A stretch of 64,000 nt of DNA from 2-02-FULL-55-14 sp964534125 (GCA_964534125.1 CAZHOJ010000001.1:124001-188000); one strand, 5' to 3'; shown: positions 7,681 through 18,627, counted from the first letter of the stretch. Numbers and translations: made by a program. Notes: generated by a model not told the origin, from the letters alone.

Positions 7681-8436
7681 TCAGTTGCTCGGGGCCGCAG
7701 CCTTCTGTTTCTTGTTCCAGTAGGAGCGGAGAGCAGAACGTTCTTCTTTCGTCAGGTCCGCCTTCGGGGGGATCTTCAGCTTCTGGCCCGGCTGAATGAC
7801 GTCCGGATTCTTGATCTGGTCACGGTTCCCCTGCCAGATCTTTGGCCACAGGAAGGCGTTGTCATAGACCTTCGGTTTCTTGGCGATGTTCCACAGACAG
7901 TCCCTGTCCTTCGCCCAGGTGCCGACCGTGTAGGTCTGCATCGCTGCGCCGGACGCGATGACCTGCTCCAGCGTCCGCTTCAGGGCATTGAGCCGGTTCT
8001 GCTGGTCATCCACGCGCTTTGCATTCGCTTCAAGCTTGCTGAGCGGGTCCATCTTCGCAGCGTCGATCCACTTCTGCACGGAATCGAGCTCGGCACGACG
8101 TGTGTACAGGTCCTGGTTCGAGAGCCGGGAAAGCTCGTTCAGACGGGCATCGATCTTGTCGAGCCCCTCATTGAACGGCTTTTCCTTGTCACCGACGAGC
8201 GAGGCCAACTCGTCCTGACAGTTCTTCAGGGCGGCTGCCTTCTCTGCATCGGTCTTCTTGAGATTCTCGACCTCGGCAGTGAGTGCGTTCAGTTTGTTCT
8301 GGAGGTCGTTCCGCTTGGCGGTCAGCTCGGTGATCTGCTGCTGCCATGCTTCCTTCGTCATCTCCTGCTGTGCGACCGCGGTCAGCGAGACTGCAGCAAC
8401 AAGAAGGATGACGGACAACAGGCGTAGGGTCTTCAT
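7681..8436 (-). CDS. exported coiled-coil protein with C-terminal LysM domain
   Basis: A 251-residue protein with a signal peptide (MKTLRLLSVILLVAAVSLTA then VAQQ). Residues about 25-165 are Lys/Glu/Leu-rich with heptad character and form a coiled coil. A LysM-like module follows (about 168-220): YTVGTWAKDRDCLWNIAKKP... and NPDVIQPGQKLKIP, the usual closing motif of peptidoglycan-binding LysM. The protein therefore probably spans from a coiled-coil partner to the cell wall in the periplasm. It follows the small lipoprotein gene by 16 bp with a GGAGAGG ribosome-binding site, so the two share the promoter at 8775-8803. Confidence 0.85.
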   Translation of the reverse strand: MKTLRLLSVILLVAAVSLTAVAQQEMTKEAWQQQITELTAKRNDLQNKLNALTAEVENLKKTDAEKAAALKNCQDELASLVGDKEKPFNEGLDKIDARLNELSRLSNQDLYTRRAELDSVQKWIDAAKMDPLSKLEANAKRVDDQQNRLNALKRTLEQVIASGAAMQTYTVGTWAKDRDCLWNIAKKPKVYDNAFLWPKIWQGNRDQIKNPDVIQPGQKLKIPPKADLTKEERSALRSYWNKKQKAAAPSN

Positions 8437-8452
8437 AGTGTCCTCTCCTTTC

Positions 8453-8710
8453 CTAGTTGCTACCGGTGGCTGATTGAAGTGCCGCTTTGTCCGTCAGGCA
8501 CTTCGCAAGCTGCGCTTCCTTGTCGCCGATCGATTTCAGCAGTGCTTGCTTTTCAGATTCGCGATTGGCGATGTCGCGCTCGAGGGATGTTACTTCGGCC
8601 TTGAGGTCTTCCAGCTGCTTCAGTTCTTCATCCGACGGTGCATTACTGCAACCGACGACCAAAGCTGCGGAAAACAACCCTGCCAAAGCAAGCGAGACCA
8701 GTTTCTTCAT
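8453..8710 (-). CDS. small helical lipoprotein (Lpp-like)
   Basis: Started at ATG 8710 behind AAAGGAGAG; a longer open frame upstream runs through the promoter and is rejected. The 85-residue product has a lipoprotein signal with lipobox ALVVGC, so Cys21 is the predicted lipidated residue. The rest is one long charged helix (EELKQLEDLKAEVTSLERD...) with heptad spacing, ending near KCLTDKAALQSATGSN. Size and build recall the murein lipoprotein Lpp class, but the sequence is not recognisably Lpp. The adjacent LysM protein suggests both belong to the outer membrane-peptidoglycan link. Confidence 0.8.
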   Translation of the reverse strand: MKKLVSLALAGLFSAALVVGCSNAPSDEELKQLEDLKAEVTSLERDIANRESEKQALLKSIGDKEAQLAKCLTDKAALQSATGSN

Positions 8711-8774
8711 GTGGATCTCTCCTTTGGGTTCTACGTTTTCCAGATAGGTCGGTAGTAGCGTTTCTCTAGGTGCA

Positions 8775-8803
8775 AGTATAAATAGTTCTGCCCCGAAAGT
8801 CAA
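8775..8803 (-). promoter_or_regulatory. sigma70-type promoter for the lipoprotein-LysM operon
   Basis: On the reverse strand TTGACT (8803-8798), a 17-bp spacer and TATACT (8780-8775) form a near-consensus promoter. The start codon is at 8710, giving a 5' leader of roughly 58 bases. Confidence 0.8.
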
Positions 8804-8839
8804 GGAAATCAACGGAAAAACCGCCCAAAACCGGGAACA

Positions 8840-9523
8840 TCACAGGAGATGTTCCTCTGCGAAGCTCAGATATGCGTTTCCTGCGATGATAATATGGTCC
8901 TGAACCGGGATACCAAGGATCTTTCCAGCCTCGACGAGCTGACGTGTCAACGTGACGTCCTCCGGCGATGGCGATGGATTGCCACTCGGATGGTTATGGA
9001 TGAAGATGACGCTCGCAGCTTTCCGTTGCACTGCCTGGCTGAAGCATTCACGCGGGTGTGCGAGGGACGCGTTCAGCGTCCCCGATGAGATACGAACGTC
9101 CGACTCCAGCTCGTTCGAGGAACTGAGAAGCGCGACCCAGAATTCTTCATGGCGCAGCGTGCGAAGCTTCGGACCGAAAACGGAGACGACGTCCTCGGGA
9201 GAGTTCAAGCATGGGCGGGACCCGCGGCGGGAGACCTCAACGCGACGTCCAATTTCGAAGGCTGCGATAAGGGCGCAGGACCTCACCTCACCCAGACCGA
9301 ACTGCACGATGTTCTCCGGCAACGAGGAAGCAAGCGCATGGAGGGAACCGGCCTTCCGCAGAAGATCCCGGGCGAGATCGATCGCGGACGAGCCCGGCAC
9401 GCCCGTTCGGAGGAGGATAGCAATGAGCGTCGCATCGCTCAGTTCACGCGGCCCATACCGCAGAAGCAATTCACGCGGCCGTTCACCCGCAGGCCATTCC
9501 CGGATGGAAAGACGTTCGCCCAT
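8840..9523 (-). CDS. radC: RadC-family JAB1/MPN-domain protein
   Basis: Started at ATG 9523, which follows a strong GAAGGGGGG ribosome-binding site; upstream in-frame starts lack one. The 227-residue protein begins with ERPRELLLRYGPRELSDATL and an HhH-like segment, and the C-terminal MPN domain carries the JAMM metal motif in IFIHNHPSGNPSPSPEDV. The name comes from an early DNA-repair link in E. coli that was later withdrawn; the biochemical role of the family is unsettled. It lies between the lipoprotein promoter and the periplasmic-binding-protein fusion gene. Confidence 0.93.
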   Translation of the reverse strand: MGERLSIREWPAGERPRELLLRYGPRELSDATLIAILLRTGVPGSSAIDLARDLLRKAGSLHALASSLPENIVQFGLGEVRSCALIAAFEIGRRVEVSRRGSRPCLNSPEDVVSVFGPKLRTLRHEEFWVALLSSSNELESDVRISSGTLNASLAHPRECFSQAVQRKAASVIFIHNHPSGNPSPSPEDVTLTRQLVEAGKILGIPVQDHIIIAGNAYLSFAEEHLL

Positions 9524-9594
9524 GCGCCCCCCTTCTTTCATTCTCCACACACATCCATCGCCACTCAACCACTGATCGTCAGGACATCCGCCCC

Positions 9595-11625
9595 TTAATA
9601 CACCCCATCATCGCTCGGCGATACGACCTCCGGATCGGCCGGTTCCACGGTAAGGTCGATATGGCCGATGCGCACCACGCCTGTCGACTGGTACTGGACG
9701 ATCCACAGGAATCCGTTGACGCGCTCCGGCGTGAAGGAGATGTTCGAACGGAGACCCTTGAATCCGCGGACCTGTGAGAGCCCTTCGGAGATCTCGGCGC
9801 GGACCGTTGCGCCTTTGGCGATGACGCTCAGCACCACCTGTGCAGCGTCATATCCCATGAGCGCGTTCACTGATGGCGGCCTGTTCAGCCGGTTCCGGAA
9901 CTCCCTGGCAAAAGCTTTGTACGCCGAGTCCTTCACATCGACATACGCATCGACAGAATAGACCGCACCGAGCGTGTATCGCCTGTTCCTGTCGAGCTCC
10001 GCCGGCTCGTCCCAGTCTCCGCTGCCGAGCATCGTGCCCGTGAAGTTGAAGAACTTCAGCTGCGAGCTGACGACCGCGATCTCGTCCGAGCTCGCGATCG
10101 GCAGGAAGATCGCGTCGACATTGTCCACAGCGATGCCCAGACTGTCGATGTCGACCTCCCGATACAGCACGGGAAGCCTGAGTGAATCTGCAAGATGCAG
10201 GCTCCCCGGACCGAAAAGCGAATCGAGCGACATCGACGACCCGGTTTCCACCAGCGAATCGATCATCCGCTGATCGGCCCCGGCGATCACCATCTCCAGG
10301 ATGAGACGATGCTGCATCGGGACGCTGAAATCCAGGTACGGGATCACCTTCCGCTGCAACGCTGTGCGGCGGATCTCCTCGATCTGCGAACGGAGGTCCG
10401 TCGATCCCGCGTAGTACCACTGCACGCTCACAAGATCGTCCCCCTGTTCGTTCGCCTGTTGGATGAAGCCGTCCGCCATCAGCTTGCCAACGGCATCTGC
10501 GGGTGCGAGAACGGCGAACGTATCCGCCTGCATCTCCCGATGGGCGTACGCCGCCATTGCCCTGCCGCGGACGCTGTAGGTCGGATTCGCCTGGAAGATG
10601 TGCGATCCGATGGTGGAAATGCCGTTCGAGGTCGCTGTTGGTGTGAGCATCGGCACACCCTTGGCCTGAGCGATACCCGCAGCGGCAAAGGCCTCCTCGC
10701 TCGATATTGGACCGAGGATCGCCACCACTTCGTCATCCGAGGACAGCTCTGTCACCACCTGAGCGGCCGACGACGGCTCCGCCTCGGTATCACGCACTTC
10801 GAGCAGCACCTTCGAGATCGACGTCTCATTGAAATGGTCCGCCGCGATGCGCATCCCCTCGAGAAACTCTACGCCCACATCGCGCACGCCGGGCCGCGTC
10901 GACCGCAGCATCAGGGGAAGGGCCACGCCGATCTTCAGCGTCCTCCCCGCCTCCAGGCGGGCAAGGAGCGCCTGTACCTGATCGACGTACTTCACCGACG
11001 GGGAGACGCCGGCAACGCCGTCGAGGATCCCGACCGCCCGGCGGATATCCCCCTGTCGTTCCACCCGTTCTGCAAGACGGAGCGACATCAGGACGCGCAG
11101 CACCACATCCGGGGCGCGTGCGATGCCGTCCTCAAGCCGCTGGAGCGGGAGGTTCAGCGATGCCAGCCGATCGACGACCTGCTCCGACCGCCGCCAGAGC
11201 GTCGTGTCATCCGACATCTCCCTCACTATGATGAGCTCGTCGAGCGCGTCTTCGTAGCGTTGCAGGCTGTAGTAGTCGAGGGCGAGGGTGTAGTGCGCAT
11301 CATCGACGTACGCCGAGTTGGGATACAGGTCGAGAAGGTCCTTCAGCAGACGAATGGATTCCCTGTACCGGCGGGATTCATGGAGCGCCTTGCCCCCCAT
11401 GATGTATGCGCCAGTCGTCCTGTGGCTTCGGGGATGCTCGCGCAGGTGGAGGAGGAACATGCTGGAAGCGGAATCGTACTCGCCGGCGATGAACAACCGC
11501 ATGGCCGACACGAAGGAACGCTCGGCAGCTCCATCGAACTCGAGACTGTCCTTGATGGTCTGTCCCGGGGCGAGCATCGCCGCCCCGAATAGTATAGCGG
11601 ATAGCAGGAAGAGCTGACGGATCAT
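9595..11625 (-). CDS. exported fusion of TPR-like repeats and a type I periplasmic binding domain
   Basis: A 676-residue protein with a signal peptide (MIRQLFLLSAILFGAAMLAP, then GQ). Residues about 30-235 are TPR-like helices (FIAGEYDSASSMF, YRESIRLLKDLLDLYPNS, RYEDALDELI). From about 238 a LivJ/LeuAfB-like binding domain begins with LKIGVALPLML and continues with FLEGMRIAADHFN, VAILGPISSEEAFAAAGIA and VPMLTPTATSN. The order, helical repeats then a binding-protein fold, is that of LpoA, the outer-membrane activator of PBP1A, but there is no lipobox, so equivalence is only a possibility. It starts in a 4-bp ATGA overlap with the preceding TPR gene. Confidence 0.8.
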   Translation of the reverse strand: MIRQLFLLSAILFGAAMLAPGQTIKDSLEFDGAAERSFVSAMRLFIAGEYDSASSMFLLHLREHPRSHRTTGAYIMGGKALHESRRYRESIRLLKDLLDLYPNSAYVDDAHYTLALDYYSLQRYEDALDELIIVREMSDDTTLWRRSEQVVDRLASLNLPLQRLEDGIARAPDVVLRVLMSLRLAERVERQGDIRRAVGILDGVAGVSPSVKYVDQVQALLARLEAGRTLKIGVALPLMLRSTRPGVRDVGVEFLEGMRIAADHFNETSISKVLLEVRDTEAEPSSAAQVVTELSSDDEVVAILGPISSEEAFAAAGIAQAKGVPMLTPTATSNGISTIGSHIFQANPTYSVRGRAMAAYAHREMQADTFAVLAPADAVGKLMADGFIQQANEQGDDLVSVQWYYAGSTDLRSQIEEIRRTALQRKVIPYLDFSVPMQHRLILEMVIAGADQRMIDSLVETGSSMSLDSLFGPGSLHLADSLRLPVLYREVDIDSLGIAVDNVDAIFLPIASSDEIAVVSSQLKFFNFTGTMLGSGDWDEPAELDRNRRYTLGAVYSVDAYVDVKDSAYKAFAREFRNRLNRPPSVNALMGYDAAQVVLSVIAKGATVRAEISEGLSQVRGFKGLRSNISFTPERVNGFLWIVQYQSTGVVRIGHIDLTVEPADPEVVSPSDDGVY

Positions 11626-12527
11626 TGCTTGTCTCCCTCGGCCTTCCGGTGAACGACCCGGAACCCCGCGAGCGCCTTCCGGTGCTCCGGATCCATGGAA
11701 AGGACCTTCTCAAAACATTCTTCAGCGCCGCGGAGATCCCCCCGCTCGAGTTCCAGGAAGCCGAACTCTGCGATCGCATCTGTGAGCATGGGATTGAGCT
11801 CGAGGGCCTTGCGAAGGTACCGCTCCGATTCTTCCAGGCGCTTCAGTTGCAGCATCGACTCGCCGCATCGAAGCCATCCGCGCGGCTCGGCGGGGTCGAG
11901 GTCCACACATGCAGCGAAGGCCGAGAGCGCCTCTTCCCACTCCTTCTTCTTCGCATGCATGGTCCCGAGCAGAAAATGCGCCGTCCAGTTGTCCGGCTCG
12001 TCCTCGAGCGCACGATGCAGGTGTGTCCGCGCCTCATCGAGCTTCGACCGCCGGAGCAGGACCTCGGCGAGTGATTCGTGGATGCGCGGATAGGAAGGCT
12101 CGCCTCGCAGGACCGTCCGGAAGTGGTACTCCGCGACGCTCCACTTGTGCCCCTCTGCATAGATCGCGCCCAGCAGGAAATGAAGCCTGCTCCGAAGATG
12201 CCGGTCGAGCTTCTTCTCCGAGCGGAGCACGCGGACGAGGTACCGATGGGCCTCCTGGACACGCCCCGACCTATACATCAACGATCCCAACAGGAACTGA
12301 TACGGCTCCGGACTCTGCGACACTCTCGCTCGTTCGAGGAGGAGACTCTCGGCCGCATCCACTCTGTTCATCGATGCATAGGCGTGGGCAAGCTCGACCC
12401 AGATCTCGTCGTAGTCAGGATGCTGGGTGACGAGCTTGTGGAGCACCTGGATGGCATGCAGCCATTTGCGGTCGGCGATGAACTGCCGCGCACGCGACAT
12501 CTCAGCCAGAATGACATACTCTTCCAT
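11622..12527 (-). CDS. cytoplasmic tetratricopeptide-repeat protein
   Basis: A 301-residue protein of tandem 34-residue TPR units: HAIQVLHKLVTQHPDYDEIW, AESLLLERARVSQSPEPYQF, AEYHFRTVLRGEPSYPRIHE, ARTHLHRALEDEPDNWTAHF, ALSAFAACVDLDPAEPRGWL, SERYLRKALELNPMLTDAIA and AEECFEKVLSMDPEHRKAL. No signal peptide or enzymatic domain is visible, so it should act as a protein-binding scaffold. The stop overlaps the start of the exported TPR/binding-protein gene by ATGA, so the two are made together. Confidence 0.85.
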   Translation of the reverse strand: MEEYVILAEMSRARQFIADRKWLHAIQVLHKLVTQHPDYDEIWVELAHAYASMNRVDAAESLLLERARVSQSPEPYQFLLGSLMYRSGRVQEAHRYLVRVLRSEKKLDRHLRSRLHFLLGAIYAEGHKWSVAEYHFRTVLRGEPSYPRIHESLAEVLLRRSKLDEARTHLHRALEDEPDNWTAHFLLGTMHAKKKEWEEALSAFAACVDLDPAEPRGWLRCGESMLQLKRLEESERYLRKALELNPMLTDAIAEFGFLELERGDLRGAEECFEKVLSMDPEHRKALAGFRVVHRKAEGDKQ

Positions 12528-12565
12528 AGCTCAGTCAAGATAGGTGTGGAGGTGAAGAGATTCAA

Positions 12566-14269
12566 TCACAGATCTCTCCGGAGCGCATACAATCCTATCG
12601 AGAATGCGACACCCGCAACCGCCGTCGAGATCATTCCCATGATCGCCCCCGGAGCGACGATCGACCACCGGTCGAACGGCCTGAAGATAAAGAGCGACTC
12701 GAAGTACAGGCTCAGCGGGTATATCACAACTACGAGGAGAATAAAGAGGAAAACAAGGGTCACGAGGAACGTCAGTGTAGCACCCTGCGTGGATGCGATG
12801 CGGATCGGGTTCTTTTCCTCGAAGCTCATGAAATACGTCCCCAATCCCAGATTGACCGCCACGACAGCGATGGACGTCCAGAAGGCGTTGAAGACGCCGA
12901 ACCACGGCAGCATCGGCTGACGGCCCGAGAAGCGCGAGAATGGGGCGTTCGTCGCCACCGAGACCGCCAACGAGAGGAGAAAGACGATGACGAACGCCAG
13001 ACCATACTTGAAGGCGAGGATCGTTCGCGGCGGAATGGGTGCGCTCCGCAGCATCCAGAAGGCCTTCCCCTCGAGGCTGATGGATGGATAGACGAATCGA
13101 AGTGCGATGGAACTTATCAGGAAGCCGCTGAACGCGTAGAGGACCAGATAGGTCACCAGCTGGATGTCCGTCACGCGGACCCTCAGGTTCAGATTGCTGA
13201 TGCTGAGCGCGAACAGCCCGGTCAGAACGAGCATCACTATGAGGTGGATGACCTGGCTCGGCTCCCGCATGAACGTGAGATACTCCTTCTTGAACAATGA
13301 TTCGGCCCACCCCTTCAGGAGGCCGCTGCGCCTGAAGTCGACGACATTCATTTTTGCTGGATCGTACGGCGCTGATCCCGCCGCCTGTATCTTCAGGCTC
13401 GTCAGCCACGTGTTGAAGTAGTACCGCCGCGCGACCAACAGCACGAACGCGAACGACAGGACGACGCTGCCCAGCAGGAGGAGCGCCGGCAAGAGGGCTC
13501 CGGTCACCTCCCCCTTCGCTACCGACAGGAGGAACTCGGCCACCCAGTGGCTTGGAAGGTAGTCAAGGAATCCGGGTTCGAGACGGGACAGGTATGCGTC
13601 GACATTCGGATAGAAGCGGTTCACCTGCTCGATGAGCCTGACAGGATTCGAGAAGCGGAAGAATATGATGATGAACCCGAAGTACAGGACGAACAGCCCC
13701 CCCATGACGGTGCGGAAACCGATCCGGCCAGCGATGCGCATGATCCCCATCAGGATGAGCACCGCCAGACAGGCGGCGAGGAACATGAACGGGATGAGGA
13801 CGAACACCATCACCCCGAGGAAAAAGTACCACGGATACCCGAAGTATGCGCCGTATCCCGCCAGGACGGCGAAGGCGACCATGAACAGCGTCGCGGAGCT
13901 GTAGAAGAAATTGTCGAGGAACTTCATGATGAAGACCGTGAGGTACGGCACGGGCTTGGTCAGGAAGAAGATGACGTCGTTCGCCTTGTAGAGGGTTGAG
14001 TACGAAACGATGATGTTGCCGAGGTTGACCGCCATGAAGAACACGAACAGGATCATGGAGATGAACCGATGGTACAGGTACAGACCCGTGCGGGTCTCTT
14101 CGAGGACGTACTCGGTGATGCCGAAGGAAAGCGAGTACGCGCCCCACGCAAATCCACCGAAGACCAGGAGGGACCCGATGCCGCGGATGAGGGGAACGGA
14201 GCGGAAGTCGAAGGTCGCGCTGAGGAACGAACGGAACTTGTAGGAGAGTATGTGAAGGAAGAGCGTCAC
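12566..14269 (-). CDS. ABC exporter permease (ABC-2-like, large)
   Basis: A 567-residue polytopic membrane protein with about twelve hydrophobic segments, in two halves joined by a cytoplasmic stretch (about residues 295-340: SLKIQAAGSAPYDPAKMNVVDFRRSG... SLFKKEYLTFMREPSQVIH). That KEYxxFxRxPxQ motif before a membrane segment is typical of ABC export permeases of the ABC-2 superfamily. Its start overlaps the upstream ATPase gene by ATGA, so the pair forms one transporter. The cargo cannot be read from sequence. Confidence 0.85.
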   Translation of the reverse strand: MTLFLHILSYKFRSFLSATFDFRSVPLIRGIGSLLVFGGFAWGAYSLSFGITEYVLEETRTGLYLYHRFISMILFVFFMAVNLGNIIVSYSTLYKANDVIFFLTKPVPYLTVFIMKFLDNFFYSSATLFMVAFAVLAGYGAYFGYPWYFFLGVMVFVLIPFMFLAACLAVLILMGIMRIAGRIGFRTVMGGLFVLYFGFIIIFFRFSNPVRLIEQVNRFYPNVDAYLSRLEPGFLDYLPSHWVAEFLLSVAKGEVTGALLPALLLLGSVVLSFAFVLLVARRYYFNTWLTSLKIQAAGSAPYDPAKMNVVDFRRSGLLKGWAESLFKKEYLTFMREPSQVIHLIVMLVLTGLFALSISNLNLRVRVTDIQLVTYLVLYAFSGFLISSIALRFVYPSISLEGKAFWMLRSAPIPPRTILAFKYGLAFVIVFLLSLAVSVATNAPFSRFSGRQPMLPWFGVFNAFWTSIAVVAVNLGLGTYFMSFEEKNPIRIASTQGATLTFLVTLVFLFILLVVVIYPLSLYFESLFIFRPFDRWSIVAPGAIMGMISTAVAGVAFSIGLYALRRDL

Positions 14270-14985
14270 CGCGTGATCTCGAGGAAGACGTTCTCGAGCT
14301 TTCCGCCGAGGCTCTCCTCGAACGCCTGGACACCCTCTTTGACATCGCAGTACACGAGCTTGCCCTTATGGATGATGCCAATGCGATCGCAGATCTCCTC
14401 CGCCATCGGAAGACTGTGCGTTGACATCAGGATGGAGATACCTGCATGCGCCTGGCTCATCAGCGTCTCCCGGACGATCTTCGCGCTTCGCGGGTCGAGG
14501 CCCACCATCGGCTCGTCAATGATGATCGTCTTGGGCTCGTGGAGCACGGCCGCCGCGATGGAAATGCGCTGCCGCATGCCCTGCGAATAGTCCTCCGCCT
14601 TCTTATCGATCCACTGGCCGATCTCGAAGTGCTCGATCACCTCCTTGATCTTCCGGTGCAGGTCCTCCTTCGCGATGCCGAACAGCCCCCCCACGAAGTA
14701 GAGGAACTCGCGGCCCGTCAGCTTCTCATAGAGGAACGGTTGGTCCGGGATGTACGCCAGCGAATGCTTTGCGTCGATCGGCTGAGCGGATGTATCAAAC
14801 CCGTTGACGCGGATGGTCCCCGAGGTCGGCGTGAACAACCCGGCGATCATCTTGATGGTCGTGGTCTTCCCCGCACCGTTCGGACCGAGGAACCCGAACA
14901 ACTCACCGGGCGGGATGGTCAGTGTCAGGTCATCGACGGCGGTGAATGTACCGAAGGTCTTTGTGACGTTCTGAAGTTCAATCAT
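14266..14985 (-). CDS. ABC transporter ATP-binding protein
   Basis: A 239-residue ATPase with Walker A GPNGAGKTT near residue 37, signature YSQGMRQRISIA (a Q variant of LSGGQ, common in ABC-2 exporters), Walker B TIIIDEPMVGLDP and the H-loop ILMSTHSLPMAE. It should energise the permease encoded next, with which it overlaps by 4 bp. Exporters of this type move lipids, drugs or peptides; the substrate is not evident. Confidence 0.92.
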   Translation of the reverse strand: MIELQNVTKTFGTFTAVDDLTLTIPPGELFGFLGPNGAGKTTTIKMIAGLFTPTSGTIRVNGFDTSAQPIDAKHSLAYIPDQPFLYEKLTGREFLYFVGGLFGIAKEDLHRKIKEVIEHFEIGQWIDKKAEDYSQGMRQRISIAAAVLHEPKTIIIDEPMVGLDPRSAKIVRETLMSQAHAGISILMSTHSLPMAEEICDRIGIIHKGKLVYCDVKEGVQAFEESLGGKLENVFLEITR

Positions 14986-15018
14986 GGATTGGCCCTGCAG
15001 CCCCGCGGCACGGAAGCC

Positions 15019-16563
<1,545 letters not shown>

Positions 16564-16590
16564 GCTGGTCGTCGTTCAGCGGCCCCCGCG

Positions 16591-18117
16591 TCAGACCTTG
16601 TCATGCTTGACATGCTTCTTGACGATCTCCGTCACGGACCTGAAGTCGATCTTGCCGCTCCCCATCTTGGGAAGTTCCGGAATGACGACAAACTCCTTGG
16701 GGAGAGCGATGTTCGGCAGTTCCGACGACATCGCTTTCAGCGTCGCCTTTTCATCGACCTTCTGTGTGATCGCGGCGACGATCTTCGCGCCCCGTTTCTG
16801 GTCCGGCAGCTCGACGACGCAACAGGACGCGCCATCCGGAAGGAAGCGTTCGAGGATATCCTCGACCTTGACGAGCGACACCATCTCACCGCCGACCTTG
16901 AGGAACCGCTTCAGCCGGCCGACATGCCACAGGTAGCCATCCTCGTCCATCCATCCCATGTCCCCCGTGTCGTACCATCCGTGCCGGATGGCGAGCGATG
17001 TCTGTTCGAAATCGTCGAAGTACCCTTTCATCACGTTGTCACCCTTCACGAGGATCTTCCCGATCTCGCCGGTCCTAGACTTCTCGCCGGTCTCGTAGTT
17101 CTCCACCAGCACACTCACGCCCGGCAGTGGACGGCCGACGCTCCCGGGGCGATTGTGGCTGTCGGTGTTGACGGTGATGCCGGGCGACGTTTCCGTCGTG
17201 CCGTACGCCTCCAGGAGAACTCGTCCATGCTTCTCGAAGTACCCCTTCCGGAGAGAATCGGGACACTTGTCGGCGCCGCTGAGCATGATCCGAAGGCTCG
17301 CAAAATCCCCGGGCTCGGATTTCTCCAGATATCCCCAGAAGAACGCAGGCGTACCGACCATGAGGGTGCACTTCTCTTCCCGCACGACGGTGCAGACCGT
17401 CTTGAAGTCGAGCGGATTAGCATACGTGACGAGCGTCATCCCCTCGTAGATGGGGGCCCAGAGGTTCGCGGTCTGGCCGAAGATGTGAAAGTACGGCAGC
17501 TGAGCGAGGAAGATGTCCTCCGTGTGGAGCTCGAACACCGTCTCGAGGCTCTGAATGTTGGCAATGATGTTCCGATGCGTCAGCTGGACCGCTTTCGGGT
17601 CCTTCTCACTTCCGCTCGTGAAGAGGATGAAGGCGGTGTCGTCCTCGGAACCCTGAGCGAATTTTTTGATGAGGGCGGCGGCGGAAAGTTTCGTTCGAAG
17701 GGCTGCCCGTATCTTGTCGATGGCAGATACTTCGTTCATCAGGTCCTCTATGAAGACCATGCCCGGAACGACCGGACAATTGATCTTGTCGAGGAGCGCA
17801 CGCGCGGTGATGATCGTCTTGAAGTCGCACTTGTCCTGAGCATAGCGGCAATTCCGTTCTGCGCCCGTCGAATAATTGATCATGACGGGAACGCGCCCGC
17901 TCATGAGAGATCCCAGAATGGCCAACACAGCGCCGACCGATGTGGGAAGCATGATGCCGATGAACCCTTCGTCGAACCGCTTGTACTTTTCCGCAAGGAT
18001 GACCGAGCCGATCAGTCCCCGGGAATACGTGACCTTGCGACCGAGCATCCGGTCGTTCACGAAGAGTTTTGACCCGAAGGCTTTGGCGCTCAGAATGAAC
18101 TTCTCATGAAGGAGCAT
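16591..18117 (-). CDS. AMP-forming acyl-CoA/acyl-ACP synthetase
   Basis: A 508-residue member of the ANL adenylating superfamily. Motifs in order: the P-loop FILFTSGSEKDPKAVQLTH near residue 160, LEAYGTTETSPGITVN (A5), YDTGDMGWMDEDGYLWHVGR (A7-A8) and the C-terminal catalytic lysine in MGSGKIDFRSV (A10). The overall sequence is close in style to the ligase half of Aas, which activates fatty acids on acyl carrier protein for lysophospholipid re-acylation, but no acyltransferase half is present. Fatty-acid activation is the likely role; the acceptor (CoA or ACP) is uncertain. Confidence 0.85.
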   Translation of the reverse strand: MLLHEKFILSAKAFGSKLFVNDRMLGRKVTYSRGLIGSVILAEKYKRFDEGFIGIMLPTSVGAVLAILGSLMSGRVPVMINYSTGAERNCRYAQDKCDFKTIITARALLDKINCPVVPGMVFIEDLMNEVSAIDKIRAALRTKLSAAALIKKFAQGSEDDTAFILFTSGSEKDPKAVQLTHRNIIANIQSLETVFELHTEDIFLAQLPYFHIFGQTANLWAPIYEGMTLVTYANPLDFKTVCTVVREEKCTLMVGTPAFFWGYLEKSEPGDFASLRIMLSGADKCPDSLRKGYFEKHGRVLLEAYGTTETSPGITVNTDSHNRPGSVGRPLPGVSVLVENYETGEKSRTGEIGKILVKGDNVMKGYFDDFEQTSLAIRHGWYDTGDMGWMDEDGYLWHVGRLKRFLKVGGEMVSLVKVEDILERFLPDGASCCVVELPDQKRGAKIVAAITQKVDEKATLKAMSSELPNIALPKEFVVIPELPKMGSGKIDFRSVTEIVKKHVKHDKV

Positions 18118-18263
18118 GGGTGGCTCTCCCTATATGAATAGACCCTGAATGAAGACAGAAAGAAGCATACATCCCGGACCGCTACGCCTCAGGTCGCGCA
18201 GGCGTCTGTCGGTGGCGTCTCCGAGGACACCGCTGCACGATGAGACCACCTCCTGATCCCTGA

Positions 18264-18452
18264 TCAGGCTCTGGCGGCTTTCAGCGTATCGCGCACCTGG
18301 TGCATCAGCGTTTCTATGTACCTCAATCGCTCATTCTCATTCCTGATAGAGAGGATGTAGTTCCGCTCCTCCCGCAGGATCTGCTTTGTATGCTCATCGG
18401 GGGTCGGATAGAATTTCTCCGTAAACCAAACGAACGTGTCGATCGCTGCCAT
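18264..18452 (-). CDS. small conserved-looking helical protein, unknown function
   Basis: A 62-residue frame with a good ribosome-binding site (GTGAGGAATC before ATG). The sequence (TFVWFTEKFYPTPDEHTKQI then a charged helix with RNENERLRYIETLMHQVRD) is not low-complexity and looks like a real small, soluble helical protein. I do not recognise the family. It has about 146 bp upstream of the acyl synthetase start on its downstream side and about 250 bp of regulatory space on the other. Confidence 0.55.
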   Translation of the reverse strand: MAAIDTFVWFTEKFYPTPDEHTKQILREERNYILSIRNENERLRYIETLMHQVRDTLKAARA

Positions 18453-18546
18453 GATTCCTCACTCATCTTGGTCCACACTTCATGGTTCCTGCATCCCGCA
18501 TCAACAGGACCGTCAAAAAGCTTTTCAAAGTGAGTAAAAAAGGGGT

Positions 18547-18586
18547 CCGAATCAACACGGGGGCCTGTCTCCGAATCAGCACGGGG
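18547..18586. repeat. imperfect 16-bp direct repeat upstream of the DUF6600-like gene
   Basis: CCGAATCAACACGGGG at 18547-18562 recurs as CCGAATCAGCACGGGG at 18571-18586, one mismatch, 24 bp start to start. It lies about 42 bp before the -35 box of the downstream gene, a position suited to an activator site. Confidence 0.5.
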
Positions 18587-18627
18587 ATGGACACGAAGTG
18601 GGACATGACCACGGTTTTTGCAGAATT

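Noticed and set aside
6871..8427. 518-codon open frame on the forward strand across phoH and the LysM gene
   Set aside because: Its translation is Arg/His/Leu-rich antisense sequence with no domain, while the reverse strand encodes clear families with ribosome-binding sites. Similar long antisense frames at 137-1357, 10195-11592, 16555-18072 and 31089-32612 are rejected for the same reason; high GC makes them common.
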